Assembly: GCA_947652605.1 (NCBI GenBank)
Contig: OX393581.1
Coordinates: forward strand, 53,335,003 to 53,399,002
Direction of reading: 5' to 3'
Source of the DNA: Elmis aenea
Taxonomy: Eukaryota > Arthropoda > Insecta > Coleoptera > Elmidae
DNA length: 64,000 nucleotides
Under the pieces are notes generated by a model. The model was not told where the DNA came from. It made no database searches and saw only the letters and a list, made by a program, of their open reading frames with translations. The position numbers and the translations under genes were made by a program. Below, in pieces: positions 44,048 to 56,500 of this stretch (its first letter is position 1; each line of letters opens with the position of its first letter).

Positions 44048-45659
44048 GTAAGACATTGTCATTCCTTTTTACTACAAGATCTTATTAATTGAAATTGAAA
44101 TGAAAACCTTGGATACATTTTTCGCTACAGCTCGTTTAACGATTAGCAATAAGAATTAAGTTTAAGAAACACCCTGTGTATTGTTTTGAAACTGTACTTG
44201 ATTAGAAGCCCCTATAAGAATGTTATTGATAAAACTTTAAAATCATATTTAAATTGTACAGCTGTAAAATATTAACTATTTTTCTATTAGTGTGGAATTT
44301 TCAAAAAACCTAAATAACACAAAACCTGTTAATTTTAGATACAACAAATCTAATACATTTTGGAAAGAGAACTTGATATGTGTATAGAGTAATTTTTTTA
44401 ATGATTTGCTAAATTGTTAATAATTATTTCAGTTCAGGCTCTGGAGTGCTACAGCTGCAATGGTGGTGTAACAAGCGATTGTGCAATAAATCCGTCAAAG
44501 GTTGGCACAAAACAATGTAATGGCATTTGTACTACTGCGGATGTTAAACTAAAAACGTGTAAGTCTTGATAATAGGGATGTATGTAAAACTTAATTACTT
44601 AAACTTAAAATGTTTTGTGTCATTAATATTGTACGTCTTTAGCACAATTTGTCATATTTTTGTCTAAACAGCCTTTGAAAAGATTAATAATCTTTGGAGG
44701 GAAACCTTTTTCATTTTCAATTTGAAAATTTTCTTTAATTTCAACCCTAACATAGTAGATAGGTTTCCCTGTGTCTACCTTTAAATCTTGAGATAAAAAG
44801 TTTCGTTGAAAAAAAACTAACAAAAATACTTTACTTGAAATCTTAGAAAGCTAAAGTAAAAACAAACCGGCAACCGACCTAGTTATTTTAAGTACAACAC
44901 CCTGTATATTATCACATTTTTTGGATTTCTCTTTACATGTACGTTATAAAATGTGGAAGGTAATATAGGCCCAAAATTAACCGTTTTCGAGTAATTAATT
45001 TTTTTCCCGAAAATTTTGAGCAATGTAGCACTTTCAAAAATATCAAGTATTTAAGAATTCAACGAATTTTAGAAGATAAATTCGGTATTTCATATTTTTT
45101 ATATTAAAATTGACATTTTTTTTTTAAGTTTAAGGTCTATAACTCGATAGCCATCGAGTTTTGGACTATGGTTTATAAAACATATTATGACTCAAGGAAC
45201 ATGCTCCTTAGGTTTGGCCGTTTGGTCATAGCTACTTATTTTTTGGGTAATTTTCCGTCAGCCTCTTTATTACGTTCTGAGATACCTTTTGAATACAGTG
45301 TCAAATCATTTTCCCATGAGCTTCATTTTCATTCAGGTAAAAAAGACGTTGGAGGTCAGGTCAGGAGAATAAGGGGTGCGGAAAATGACAGCCGTGTTCG
45401 TAGAAACCAAAAACACAAATTTTCACAATCGTCTATCAAGCTGTTATGATTTGTTTTTAAGTTAATTCGATCCGAAGTATTTTTAACCAATATCAAAACT
45501 ATATTTATTTTCTTTTTAGCTGCTGAAAGAAAAATTAATAGACAATGCAGTACCGAAACTAAGGAGCAATTTTGTGCTGGTATGAAACTCGTAGCTCGCG
45601 CAGTAAATGGTTGCACAGCTTGTAACAGCAACCGTTGCAACTCAAAAGTGTATAACTGA
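43990..45659 (+). CDS. Secreted Ly6/three-finger protein, 107 aa, three exons
   Basis: Joining 43990-44047, 44433-44558 and 45520-45659 gives 324 nt in one frame with GT-AG introns. Residues 1-22 (MHSKILWFFVILATLAVANV and on) form a signal peptide, probably cut before LECYSC. The mature part has ten cysteines (25, 28, 36, 48, 52, 71, 80, 93, 96, 101) in the Ly6/uPAR spacing, with the closing C101-N102 pair, so five disulfides and a three-finger fold are expected. There is no hydrophobic C-terminal tail, so it should be secreted rather than GPI-anchored. Insect relatives serve in septate junctions, ion-channel modulation and haemolymph roles, but none can be assigned here. Residues 1-107 match the usual small-Ly6 length, and the intron phases (1-1) fit the family. 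Confidence 0.88.
44433..44558 (+). CDS. Ly6 gene exon 2
   Basis: Encodes residues 20-61 plus one base: VQALECYSCNGGVTSDCAIN, then KQCNGICTTADVKLKT. It carries the LxCYxC start of the Ly6 domain and five of the ten cysteines. Acceptor ATTTCAG, donor GTAAGT. Confidence 0.88.
44559..45519. mobile_element. Ly6 intron 2 with a dispersed repeat
   Basis: From about 44,880 the sequence reads CAACCGACC...ACAACACCCTGTATATTATC and continues through a GC-richer stretch to about 45,450, including a 93-aa ORF (45168-45449). The CACCCTGTATATT motif and its neighbourhood resemble the dispersed family also seen at 46,836 and in the 317-bp array. I take the stretch as an old repeat insertion with no supported gene. 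Confidence 0.4.
45520..45659 (+). CDS. Ly6 gene exon 3 and stop
   Basis: Encodes residues 62-107: SAERKINRQCSTETKEQFCA, GMKLVARAVNGCTACNSNRC, NSKVYN, TGA at 45657-45659. It holds the last five cysteines, including the terminal CN. Acceptor TTTCTTTTTAG. The reverse-strand 94-aa ORF across it is a shadow. Confidence 0.88.
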
Positions 45660-45711
45660 AACGTAAAATTTTGTTAGAAGTACTGCGTGAAGGATTTTAT
45701 AATATTCTTAA

Positions 45712-45717
45712 AATAAA
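45712..45717 (+). terminator. Candidate poly(A) signal of the Ly6 gene
   Basis: AATAAA 53 bp after the stop. A second AATAAA follows at about 45,761. A 3' UTR of 70-130 nt would be ordinary for a small secreted-protein gene. Confidence 0.5.
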
Positions 45718-46835
45718 TATAACGTCTTCACTGTACTATTATAATTGTTCTATACTTGAATAAAATGGTTGAAATAGCATGCAGTTACTATATTTTCACT
45801 CTTTGCACTGGAAGCGCCTAAATCCTTTTTATATCGTAATAAATCCTCACTCGAAAATGTCGTCAGGTAAATTCAATTTTTCCACCACTCCTGAAGTGTA
45901 TAGTCTAGAACAGGGGGCGCAAACCTTTGGCAGGCCACAATATTTTGAGTGGCACGCAGAAAAATTTCCTAAAGTATTTATGGGTCTGGGTGGGCAAAAT
46001 ATAAAATTTGCGGAACCAAAACAATAAAAATAATAAATTAAATCGAAACAAAAATCAACTTTTAAGCACTCCTAAGCAAAGCACAATACTGTCGCCGGCA
46101 CTGAAGACATGATTAAGGTTTACAATTATTAATATATGGCACTTGAAGTGAAAAACGTTGCCAACCTTTAGTCTAGATTCTAGAATATAATAAAGTTGTA
46201 ACTAGTTGTAATAAAATTAAGTTATTAAGCATGAACTAGAGAAATTAAATTTTGTAGTGCTGCTGCAAATTCGCATTTCCTGATAATTTAACAACATTAA
46301 GTCTTATTTTGATGAAGTTTCATAACACAATTAGTACTTGGAAGTTTTGCTATTAGGTAATATGCATTTTTCTGTTAGTTTTGTGAGGTATGAATTACAT
46401 TAAATAGTTTGATTGTTTACACTTTCGCAGGCCGTGGAAAGTATACTTCCCACTGAAGTACCTATTTTTAAACGTTCATGGTAAATCTTTTTACCACCTG
46501 TGATTAGGCCAAGTGAGTAATAATATCAAAAAAATATTGTTTACTTAGGAGTTTACGTTACACTTACGCATTTAAACCTGTGAATTAAATACAATTGAAC
46601 TTCCAAGTTAATTTTGTTCAGAATGAAGATCCAACTTAGACTTAGTGTACGAACCGGTTGTTAGACGTATCGCTATCTAGCGGAAATTGATAGATTATGG
46701 TTCTCCGACTTATCTAGCGAAAATTTCGCCTAATATTTTTGACAGTTATATGTTCAGTGTTCTGTGACAGTTATCCTAAACTGTTTAGTACGCCGTGCCT
46801 ACAGCAAACATGAACTGCAAATACAAAAAGATATA
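45718..46835. other. Intergenic, possible hAT-like remnant
   Basis: At 45,912 CAGGGGGCGCAAACCTTTGG, then CAGGCCACA, resembles the end of hAT-type elements (CAGGGGTCGGCAACCTTTGG form). No second terminus or duplication was found. The 82-aa ORF (45779-46027) over it is unsupported. The remainder to 46,835 shows nothing else. Confidence 0.3.
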
Positions 46836-47020
46836 CCGGGTGTAACTGAAATCAGGTTCACCCCCTTTTTTGTTCAGTTTTAATTTTAAAAAATTGATAT
46901 GTGCAAAAAACCGGATTTTCTGAACATATGCACACTTTTATTTCACTTCCGGTTTCTCCGGAAATGACCCTAACTTTGTTATTTCAAATGGAACACCCAG
47001 TATATTTTCACGTTTTTGAA
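46836..47020. mobile_element. Dispersed short element related to the 317-bp array unit
   Basis: It runs from ATACCGGGTGTAAC to TTTCAAATGGAACACCCAGTATATTTTCACG. The two ends form an imperfect inverted repeat (ACCGGGTGT / ACACCC-GT) and the right part matches the array unit at 18.8-22.0 kb (TTTCAAATACAACACCCTG, then TATATTTTTACG). I read it as a small MITE-like repeat, of which the array is a tandem amplification. Confidence 0.5.
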
Positions 47021-48258
47021 AAGAGGAAGCAATTTTGAATACAAATGAACTATTTTAGTTAATTTTTATAACCTCAAATAATTTTGGGACAAAAATTAAA
47101 TATAATAATAGCAATAATTAGTGTAAAATGCAAAATTAATTTTTCTAGTAAACTTTAATAAATTTGATTTCTTAAACCTATTCTGATCCCAAAAATCCAT
47201 TATTGCACCATTACTTAAAAAAAAAGGCCTGTTAAAGGGTTAAGGAAAGTTAAGGTTGAAAGCATTGTTAAACCTACAACTGCAAAGAAGTAGTGTTTCT
47301 CAACCCTTTTAAACTTTTTCATATTAATTTTTATTGCGCCTGTTTTTCAGTCCTATTAATTTCAAGTTTTTGACTACAAAAATATTGCAAGACTATACAT
47401 TCGCAACTTTTTCGAATTTTGGAAGAACTGTAAAAATGTTGTGACGTTTTTAAACAAACTATAGGTGAAAATGCATATGCTGCATATGGTGCATATGGTG
47501 TCTTTGGCATTTTCAGAAAATATAAAGACTATTGTAAGACCTTCAAAGTTTTGACAACAAAAATTGATTATTAATCCGAAAATTTAGGGTTTTTAAATCA
47601 CCCCTTCTACGTAAGATTTTGTCATCCGCTGAAGTTTAACTAACATAATTTCCAGTTTAACACTTGCCCTAATAACATTTTTTAAGTAGGTACACAAGCT
47701 GAGCAGTTGATAAAGTTGAAGAGGAAGTGAAATTGACGTTTGTAGTGGAATAGTTGGAGAAGATTAATAATTGTGGTGGTTGTGTTAAAATAAAATGTAT
47801 TATCTATTTAATCGTGATATAGTACAAAGTTTGTGTACTGTTAAAATAAAATAATAATAAATATCATTTTAATGAGTTCATTAACTTAATAATAATAATA
47901 AACTTTTATTTAAAGCAAAATGTTGTCTTGTTCACTTATTTTCCAAAAGGTGTTTATTTGAACAAGTGTTTAAAGCTTTTAAAACCCTTAATTTATTTTG
48001 AATGGTGTTTCCACAAATGCACACGCTTGTTTAAAACGTAAAAACAAATCGTTAAAATAGAACGCACATTCGAAATAAAGACGTATTAAAACTGAATGAA
48101 ATTGTTGTCTTGTTTTTATTTGCACGTTATTTAAATTATCTGATATTTCATAAACCAATTAAATTTAGATATGCTTTGTATGTAAAACAATGCAAACAGT
48201 TCACTAAACAAACGCAGTGCTCAAAATTTGATCACAGAAACGTATTTCTTTGATTAAA
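47021..48258. other. Intergenic, with an inverted piece of the 170-bp repeat family
   Basis: At about 47,490-47,600 GGTGTCTTTGGCATTTTCAG, then AAAATATAAAGACTATTG, matches the reverse complement of the 170-bp array unit (TCTTTATATTTTCGGAAAAT, then GTTAAAGACACC). A (ATA)n run lies near 47,890. No gene was recognised. Confidence 0.45.
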
Positions 48259-48500
48259 ACAGGGGTCACTGAACTCCAGTGTATAATTTTGTTTAAAATG
48301 TAAATGTAACGAAACAAAAAAAGGCAAACAAATACAAACGACATTCATCCCCCGGCGCTGATTAGGAGGTAAATTTTTGAAGTGCAATATCTGGTTCGTG
48401 AATGAAAATACCAGCTTATTTCTTCGCGCCCCCCTTTATATATTTGGCGATCGTCCTAGGGACCGCGCCTCACACTTTGAAAACCACTGTAATAAGCGAT
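48259..48500. mobile_element. Possible hAT-type element ends
   Basis: CAGGGGTCACTGAACTCC at 48,262 and, on the reverse strand, CAGTGGTTTTCAAAGTGTG at about 48,496 both look like hAT termini, with GC-rich sequence (CCCCCGGCGCTGATTAGGAG) between. The two ends differ from each other and no 8-bp duplication was seen, so they may be remains of two elements. Confidence 0.35.
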
Positions 48501-50542
48501 TAATTATTTGCATTCAAATACGTACATTTTTCTTTGTCAACAGCACATTTTTGTAACATTTTATTTAAGGTGTGTTAGGCAACATAAAAGTTAACATGTA
48601 CGCTTGCATGCTCGCACTAAAAGAAACGGTTTTTGCTTGCCATAAAATGGCTTTTTGGCGTGGATACATTTTCTTGAAAGTACCTCTACACGTTTTACGA
48701 GGGTGCAAGGCCGCCCGACTATAACTGCTATTGGTTTTAGTTCATTTGGCTCCTTACAAACAGCGTCGATAATCTAAAGGCGAGAAGACATTTTGTGAAA
48801 ATCAATTGTTACCACTTAACACTCAAGAGAATTTTCTTCGTGTAATTTAATTAATATTCATGCTTTTTAGCACTTTCTGTTAACAATAAAGTAAACAAAT
48901 TTATATTTTTATATAACATATAAAAGTTCACTAATTTCGTCATAATTAAATCATCTACATTACTCCTTATAGTGTTTCGAAAACTATACCGTTAAAATTT
49001 TATGTGTATACATGACTACTAGGTAAATTTTCAATGTATGTTAAACTTCTCAACGAATTGTACAAAAAGAATCAATATAAATTAATGACCTTGACATGAC
49101 GGGCAATTATGCTGTGCCCAATTACCAAAGCCTGGCGGTTTAAATTGAAGTCAAATTGTGATAAAATCCTACGTCATAAACGTCTCAAGGGATGTGGCAG
49201 ATGTTCGTGTAAGAATCGAATTCATTTCTAAATAAATTATTATGGCACGAGGTCGTGGACACGTACAACGCTGGCTAAATTTGTGGATCATAATTCATTT
49301 TCGGTATTCTGTCAAGGTTCGAATTCATTGCGACCCACAAGACACCTAATTAGGTAATTATAGATTATAAAGACTTCCTGGTTTGCATAGTGTCAATGAG
49401 CTTATGTAAGATGTGAAGTATGATGGACAAAAGGTAAATAATTATTTTTCTTGAGTATTTTCCAATTGATTGATTGATTTACGTTAGGATAGGCTGCCAA
49501 ATAAAGATGTATTCCTGCTATGTTAGTAAAGGTTCTACAATTTAAAGTCTATGGAAAAAAGACAAGGGTACCTACTGACATTTTCTTACAAATAAATAAC
49601 CTTCATTTATATCAAAAGACTGTTAGAGAGAAAATACAATACCAAAACTATCAAAAACAAAACGATATTATAAGCTTTGTGCAGGATTTGTATTGTCAGG
49701 CTTTAAATTGATCGTTTAGGGATAAAACAATTTGTTCTGTTTTAAATCCTAGTATTTTCACAGAGTTTTAAAAAGCGATTCATCTTAAGCTCAACATAAA
49801 TTTTGCTTGTGCATGTCTTTTGCGTGTGTCAGAAAAGCCATTTATCATTTTAAGGATTTTCAAAGGCTTTATTGTTTAAATATGAAAATCACAAAGCTCT
49901 TTTAACAATTTTAAAGCTGGTTTAAAATTTCGATATCGTTTATGGTGATAATGCAAACAAAAAGATGGATCATGTTCTATAAGTGTCACGAAATTTCCGC
50001 AAAATATGTTTAAAAAAAAAACATTTAAGTACCAAAAACACACTTAATTGGTATATTTTGCGTTTTCTTGAAATTATACGTCAAAATGTGTCCGTCAATG
50101 TAAATAATGTACTTTTAGACTGCTCCTTTTAATTTATCTTAGTAAATAAATTTGTGAGTTTACATATAGCAGTATTTATGAAAGAAGATGGATTGTGTGT
50201 TAATATTAAAAAATTGATAAGAATACTTAACAATCCAATATAAATAAAATAATGGAAGTGCAAAAACGAACAGAACAAAACTCATACCTTTTACGGGCAG
50301 AAAATGTGCATATTGAGATAACATCGCCAGCAGTAATGGATGCGGTTCAAATTGCATTGTATTGGAGTAAATTGGATTTTCCTCATGAGAAAAGTCATCC
50401 TATTTGCCTAATGGGTTATTCTAAAGCCCAAGTGACTACCTTCATATTTCATACAACAGAAATTTGAAATGCAGCCAGAGAAATATTCTTTTATATTCAT
50501 CATATAGTTAAGATAATCCTAATTTTCCAACTTGGGGGTTAA
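48501..50542. other. Unique AT-rich sequence left of the satellite array
   Basis: 2 kb with no recognised exon. A 71-aa + strand ORF at 50252-50467 (MEVQKRTEQNSYLLRAENVH and on) ends about 75 bp before the satellite. It has a protein-like composition but no domain I know and no splice context, so I do not call it a gene. Confidence 0.45.
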
Positions 50543-53500
50543 ATTAACTTTCAAATTTGCATAGAATGCAGACGAATTTGTTGCAAATGCAGTTATAAAC
50601 AATATCTGTAACGGCAATAAAGTAATAACTTATCCAATCAATGAAATAAAACAAAAATGTGATTTAGAATCGCAAAACGCGTTTAATTTTCAACTTTGCA
50701 TTGGAATGCAGACGAATTTGTTGCAAATGCAGTTATAAACAATATCTGCAACGTCTATGAACTAATAACTTATTTAATCAATGAAATAAACCAAAAATAA
50801 GATTTAGAATCGCAAAACGCGTTTAATTTTCAACTTTGCATTGGAATAAAGACGAATTTGTTGCAAATGCAGTTATAAACAATATCTGCAACGTCTATGA
50901 ACTAATAACTTATTTAATCAATGAAATAAACCAAAAATGTGATTTAGAATCGCAAAACGCGTTTAATTTTCAACTTTGCATTGGAATAAAGACGAATTTG
51001 TTGCAAATGCAGTTATAAACAATATCTGCAACGTGTATGAACTAATAAGTTATTTAATCAATGAAATAAACCAAAAATAAGATTTAGAATCGCAAAACGC
51101 GTTTAATTTTCAACTTTGCATTGGAATAAAGACGAATTTGTTGCAAATGCAGTTATAAACAATATCTGCAACGTCTATGAACTAATAACTTATTTAATCA
51201 ATGAAATAAACCAAAAATGTGATTTAGAATCGCAAAACGCGTTTAATTTTCAACTTTGCATTGGAATAAAGACGAATTTGTTGCAAATGCAGTTATAAAC
51301 AATATCTGCAACGTCTATGAACTAATAACTTATTTAATCAATGAAATAAACCAAAAATGTGATTTAGAATCGCAAAACGCGTTTAATTTTCAACTTTGCA
51401 TTGGAATAAAGACGAATTTGTTGCAAATGCAGTTATAAACAATATCTGCAACGTCTATGAACTAATAACTTATTTAATCAATGAAATAAAAAAAAATGTG
51501 ATTTAGAATCGCAAAACGCGTTTAATTTTCAACTTTGCATTGGAATAAAGACGAATTTGTTGCAAATGCAGTTATAAACAATATCTGCAACGTCTATGAA
51601 CTAATAACTTATTTAATCAATGAAATAAACCAAAAATGTGATTTAGAATCGCAAAACGCGTTTAATTTTCAACTTTGCATTGGAATAAAGACGAATTTGT
51701 TGCAAATGCAGTTATAAACAATATCTGCAACGTCTATGAACTAATAACTTATTTAATCAATGAAATAAACCAAAAATGTGATTTAGAATCGCAAAACGCG
51801 TTTAATTTTCAACTTTGCATTGGAATGCAGACGAATTTGTTGCAAATGCAGTTATAAACAATATCTGCAACGTCTATGAACTAATAACTTATTTAATCAA
51901 TGAAATAAACCAAAAATGTGATTTAGAATCGCAAAATGCGTTTAATTTTCAACTTTGCATTGGAATGCAGACGAATTTGTTGCAAATGCAGTTATAAACA
52001 ATATCTGCAACGTCTATGAACTAATAACTTATTTAATCAATGAAATAAACCAAAAATGTGATTTAGAATCGCAAAACGCGTTTAATTTTCAACTTTGCAT
52101 TGGAATAAAGACGAATTTGTTGCAAATGCAGTTATAAACAATATCTGCAACGTCTATGAACTAATAACTTATTTAATCAATGAAATAAACCAAAAATGTG
52201 ATTTAGAATCGCAAAACGCGTTTAATTTTCAACTTTGCATTGGAATAAAGACGAATTTGTTGCAAATGCAGTTATAAACAATATCTGCAACGTCTATGAA
52301 CTAATAACTTATTTAATCAATGAAATAAACCAAAAATAAGATTTAGAATCGCAAAACGCGTTTAATTTTCAACTTTGCATTGGAATAAAGACGAATTTGT
52401 TGCAAATGCAGTTATAAACAATATCTGCAACGTGTATGAACTAATAACTTATTTAATCAATGAAATAAACCAAAAATGTGATTTAGAATCGCAAAACGCG
52501 TTTAATTTTCAACTTTGCATTGGAATAAAGACGAATTTGTTGCAAATGCAGTTATAAACAATATCTGCAACGTCTATGAACTAATAACTTATTTAATCAA
52601 TGAAATAAACCAAAAATAAGATTTAGAATCGCAAAACGCGTTTAATTTTCAACTTTGCATTGGAATAAAGACGAATTTGTTGCAAATGCAGTTATAAACA
52701 ATATCTGCAACGTCTATGAACTAATAACTTATTTAATCAATGAAATAAACCAAAAATGTGATTTAGAATCGCAAAACGCGTTTAATTTTCAACTTTGCAT
52801 TGGAATAAAGACGAATTTGTTGCAAATGCAGTTATAAACAATATCTGCAACGTGTATGAACTAATAACTTATTTAATCAATGAAATAAACCAAAAATGTG
52901 ATTTAGAATCGCAAAACGCCTTTAATTTTCAACTTTGCATTGGAATGCAGACGAATTTGTTGCAAATGCAGTTATAAACAATATCTGTAACGGCAACAAA
53001 GTAATAACTTATCCAATCAATGAAATAAAACAAAAATGTGATTTAGAATCGCAAAACGCGTTTAATTTTCAACTTTGCATTGGAATAAAGACGAATTTGT
53101 TGCAAATGCAGTTATAAACAATATCTGCAACGTCTATGAACTAATAACTTATTTAATCAATGAAATAAACCAAAAATGTGATTTAGAATCGCAAAACGCG
53201 TTTAATTTTCAACTTTGCATTGGAATAAAGACGAATTTGTTGCAAATGCAGTTATAAACAATATCTGCAACGTCTATGAACTAATAACTTATTTAATCAA
53301 TGAAATAAACCAAAAATAAGATTTAGAATCGCAAAACGCGTTTAATTTTCAACTTTGCATTGGAATAAAGACGAATTTGTTGCAAATGCAGTTATAAACA
53401 ATATCTGCAACGTCTATGAACTAATAACTTATTTAATCAATGAAATAAACCAAAAATGTGATTTAGAATCGCAAAACGCGTTTAATTTTCAACTTTGCAT

Positions 53501-56500
53501 TGGAATAAAGACGAATTTGTTGCAAATGCAGTTATAAACAATATCTGCAACGTGTATGAACTAATAAGTTATTTAATCAATGAAATAAACCAAAAATAAG
53601 ATTTAGAATCGCAAAACGCGTTTAATTTTCAACTTTGCATTGGAATGCAGACGAATTTGTTGCAAATGCAGTTATAAACAATATCTGCAACGTCTATGAA
53701 CTAATAACTTATTTAATCAATGAAATAAACCAAAAATGTGATTTAGAATCGCAAAACGCGTTTAATTTTCAACTTTGCATTGGAATAAAGACGAATTTGT
53801 TGCAAATGCAGTTATAAACAATATCTGCAACGTCTATGAACTAATAACTTATTTAATCAATGAAATAAACCAAAAATGTGATTTAGAATCGCAAAACGCG
53901 TTTAATTTTCAACTTTGCATTGGAATAAAGACGAATTTGTTGCAAATGCAGTTATAAACAATATCTGCAACGTCTATGAACTAATAACTTATTTAATCAA
54001 TGAAATAAAAAAAAATGTGATTTAGAATCGCAAAACGCGTTTAATTTTCAACTTTGCATTGGAATAAAGACGAATTTGTTGCAAATGCAGTTATAAACAA
54101 TATCTGCAACGTCTATGAACTAATAACTTATTTAATCAATGAAATAAACCAAAAATGTGATTTAGAATCGCAAAACGCGTTTAATTTTCAACTTTGCATT
54201 GGAATAAAGACGAATTTGTTGCAAATGCAGTTATAAACAATATCTGCAACGTCTATGAACTAATAAGTTATTTAATCAATGAAATAAACCAAAAATAAGA
54301 TTTAGAATCGCAAAACGCGTTTAATTTTCAACTTTGCATTGGAATAAAGACGAATTTGTTGCAAATGCAGTTATAAACAATATCTGCAACGTCTATGAAC
54401 TAATAACTTATTTAATCAATGAAATAAACCAAAAATGTGATTTAGAATCGCAAAACGCGTTTAATTTTCAACTTTGCATTGGAATAAAGACGAATTTGTT
54501 GCAAATGCAGTTATAAACAATATCTGCAACGTCTATGAACTAATAACTTATTTAATCAATGAAATAAACCAAAAATGTGATTTAGAATCGCAAAACGCGT
54601 TTAATTTTCAACTTTGCATTGGAATAAAGACGAATTTGTTGCAAATGCAGTTATAAACAATATCTGCAACGTCTATGAACTAATAACTTATTTAATCAAT
54701 GAAATAAACCAAAAATGTGATTTAGAATCGCAAAACGCGTTTAATTTTCAACTTTGCATTGGAATAAAGACGAATTTGTTGCAAATGCAGTTATAAACAA
54801 TATCTGCAACGTCTATGAACTAATAACTTATTTAATCAATGAAATAAACCAAAAATAAGATTTAGAATCGCAAAACGCGTTTAATTTTCAACTTTGCATT
54901 GGAATAAAGACGAATTTGTTGCAAATGCAGTTATAAACAATATCTGCAACGTCTATGAACTAATAACTTATTTAATCAATGAAATAAACCAAAAATGTGA
55001 TTTAGAATCGCAAAACGCGTTTAATTTTCAACTTTGCATTGGAATGCAGACGAATTTGTTGCAAATGCAGTTATAAACAATATCTGCAACGTCTATGAAC
55101 TAATAAGTTATTTAATCAATGAAATAAACCAAAAATAAGATTTAGAATCGCAAAACGCGTTTAATTTTCAACTTTGCATTGGAATAAAGACGAATTTGTT
55201 GCAAATGCAGTTATAAACAATATCTGCAACGTCTATGAACTAATAACTTATTTAATCAATGAAATAAACCAAAAATGTGATTTAGAATCGCAAAACGCGT
55301 TTAATTTTCAACTTTGCATTGGAATAAAGACGAATTTGTTGCAAATGCAGTTATAAACAATATCTGCAACGTCTATGAACTAATAACTTATTTAATCAAT
55401 GAAATAAACCAAAAATGTGATTTAGAATCGCAAAACGCGTTTAATTTTCAACTTTGCATTGGAATAAAGACGAATTTGTTGCAAATGCAGTTATAAACAA
55501 TATCTGCAACGTCTATGAACTAATAACTTATTTAATCAATGAAATAAACCAAAAATGTGATTTAGAATCGCAAAACGCGTTTAATTTTCAACTTTGCATT
55601 GGAATAAAGACGAATTTGTTGCAAATGCAGTTATAAACAATATCTGCAACGTCTATGAACTAATAACTTATTTAATCAATGAAATAAAAAAAAATGTGAT
55701 TTAGAATCGCAAAACGCGTTTAATTTTCAACTTTGCATTGGAATAAAGACGAATTTGTTGCAAATGCAGTTATAAACAATATCTGCAACGTCTATGAACT
55801 AATAACTTATTTAATCAATGAAATAAACCAAAAATGTGATTTAGAATCGCAAAACGCGTTTAATTTTCAACTTTGCATTGGAATAAAGACGAATTTGTTG
55901 CAAATGCAGTTATAAACAATATCTGCAACGTCTATGAATTAATAACTTATTTAATCAATGAAATAAACCAAAAATAAGATTTAGAATCGCAAAACGCGTT
56001 TAATTTTCAACTTTGCATTGGAATAAAGACGAATTTGTTGCAAATGCAGTTATAAACAATATCTGCAACGTCTATGAACTAATAACTTATTTAATCAATG
56101 AAATAAACCAAAAATGTGATTTAGAATCGCAAAACGCGTTTAATTTTCAACTTTGCATTGGAATAAAGACGAATTTGTTGCAAATGCAGTTATAAACAAT
56201 ATCTGCAACGTCTATGAACTAATAACTTATTTAATCAATGAAATAAACCAAAAATGTGATTTAGAATCGCAAAACGCGTTTAATTTTCAACTTTGCATTG
56301 GAATAAAGACGAATTTGTTGCAAATGCAGTTATAAACAATATCTGCAACGTCTATGAACTAATAACTTATTTAATCAATGAAATAAACCAAAAATAAGAT
56401 TTAGAATCGCAAAACGCGTTTAATTTTCAACTTTGCATTGGAATAAAGACGAATTTGTTGCAAATGCAGTTATAAACAATATCTGCAACGTCTATGAACT

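Noticed and set aside
45168..45449. 93-aa ORF in Ly6 intron 2
   Set aside because: Lies in repeat-like sequence near a CACCCTGTATATT end and matches no domain I know.
50252..50467. 71-aa ORF next to the satellite junction as a gene
   Set aside because: Protein-like composition, but no domain, no splice sites checked as convincing, and no homology I can recognise.
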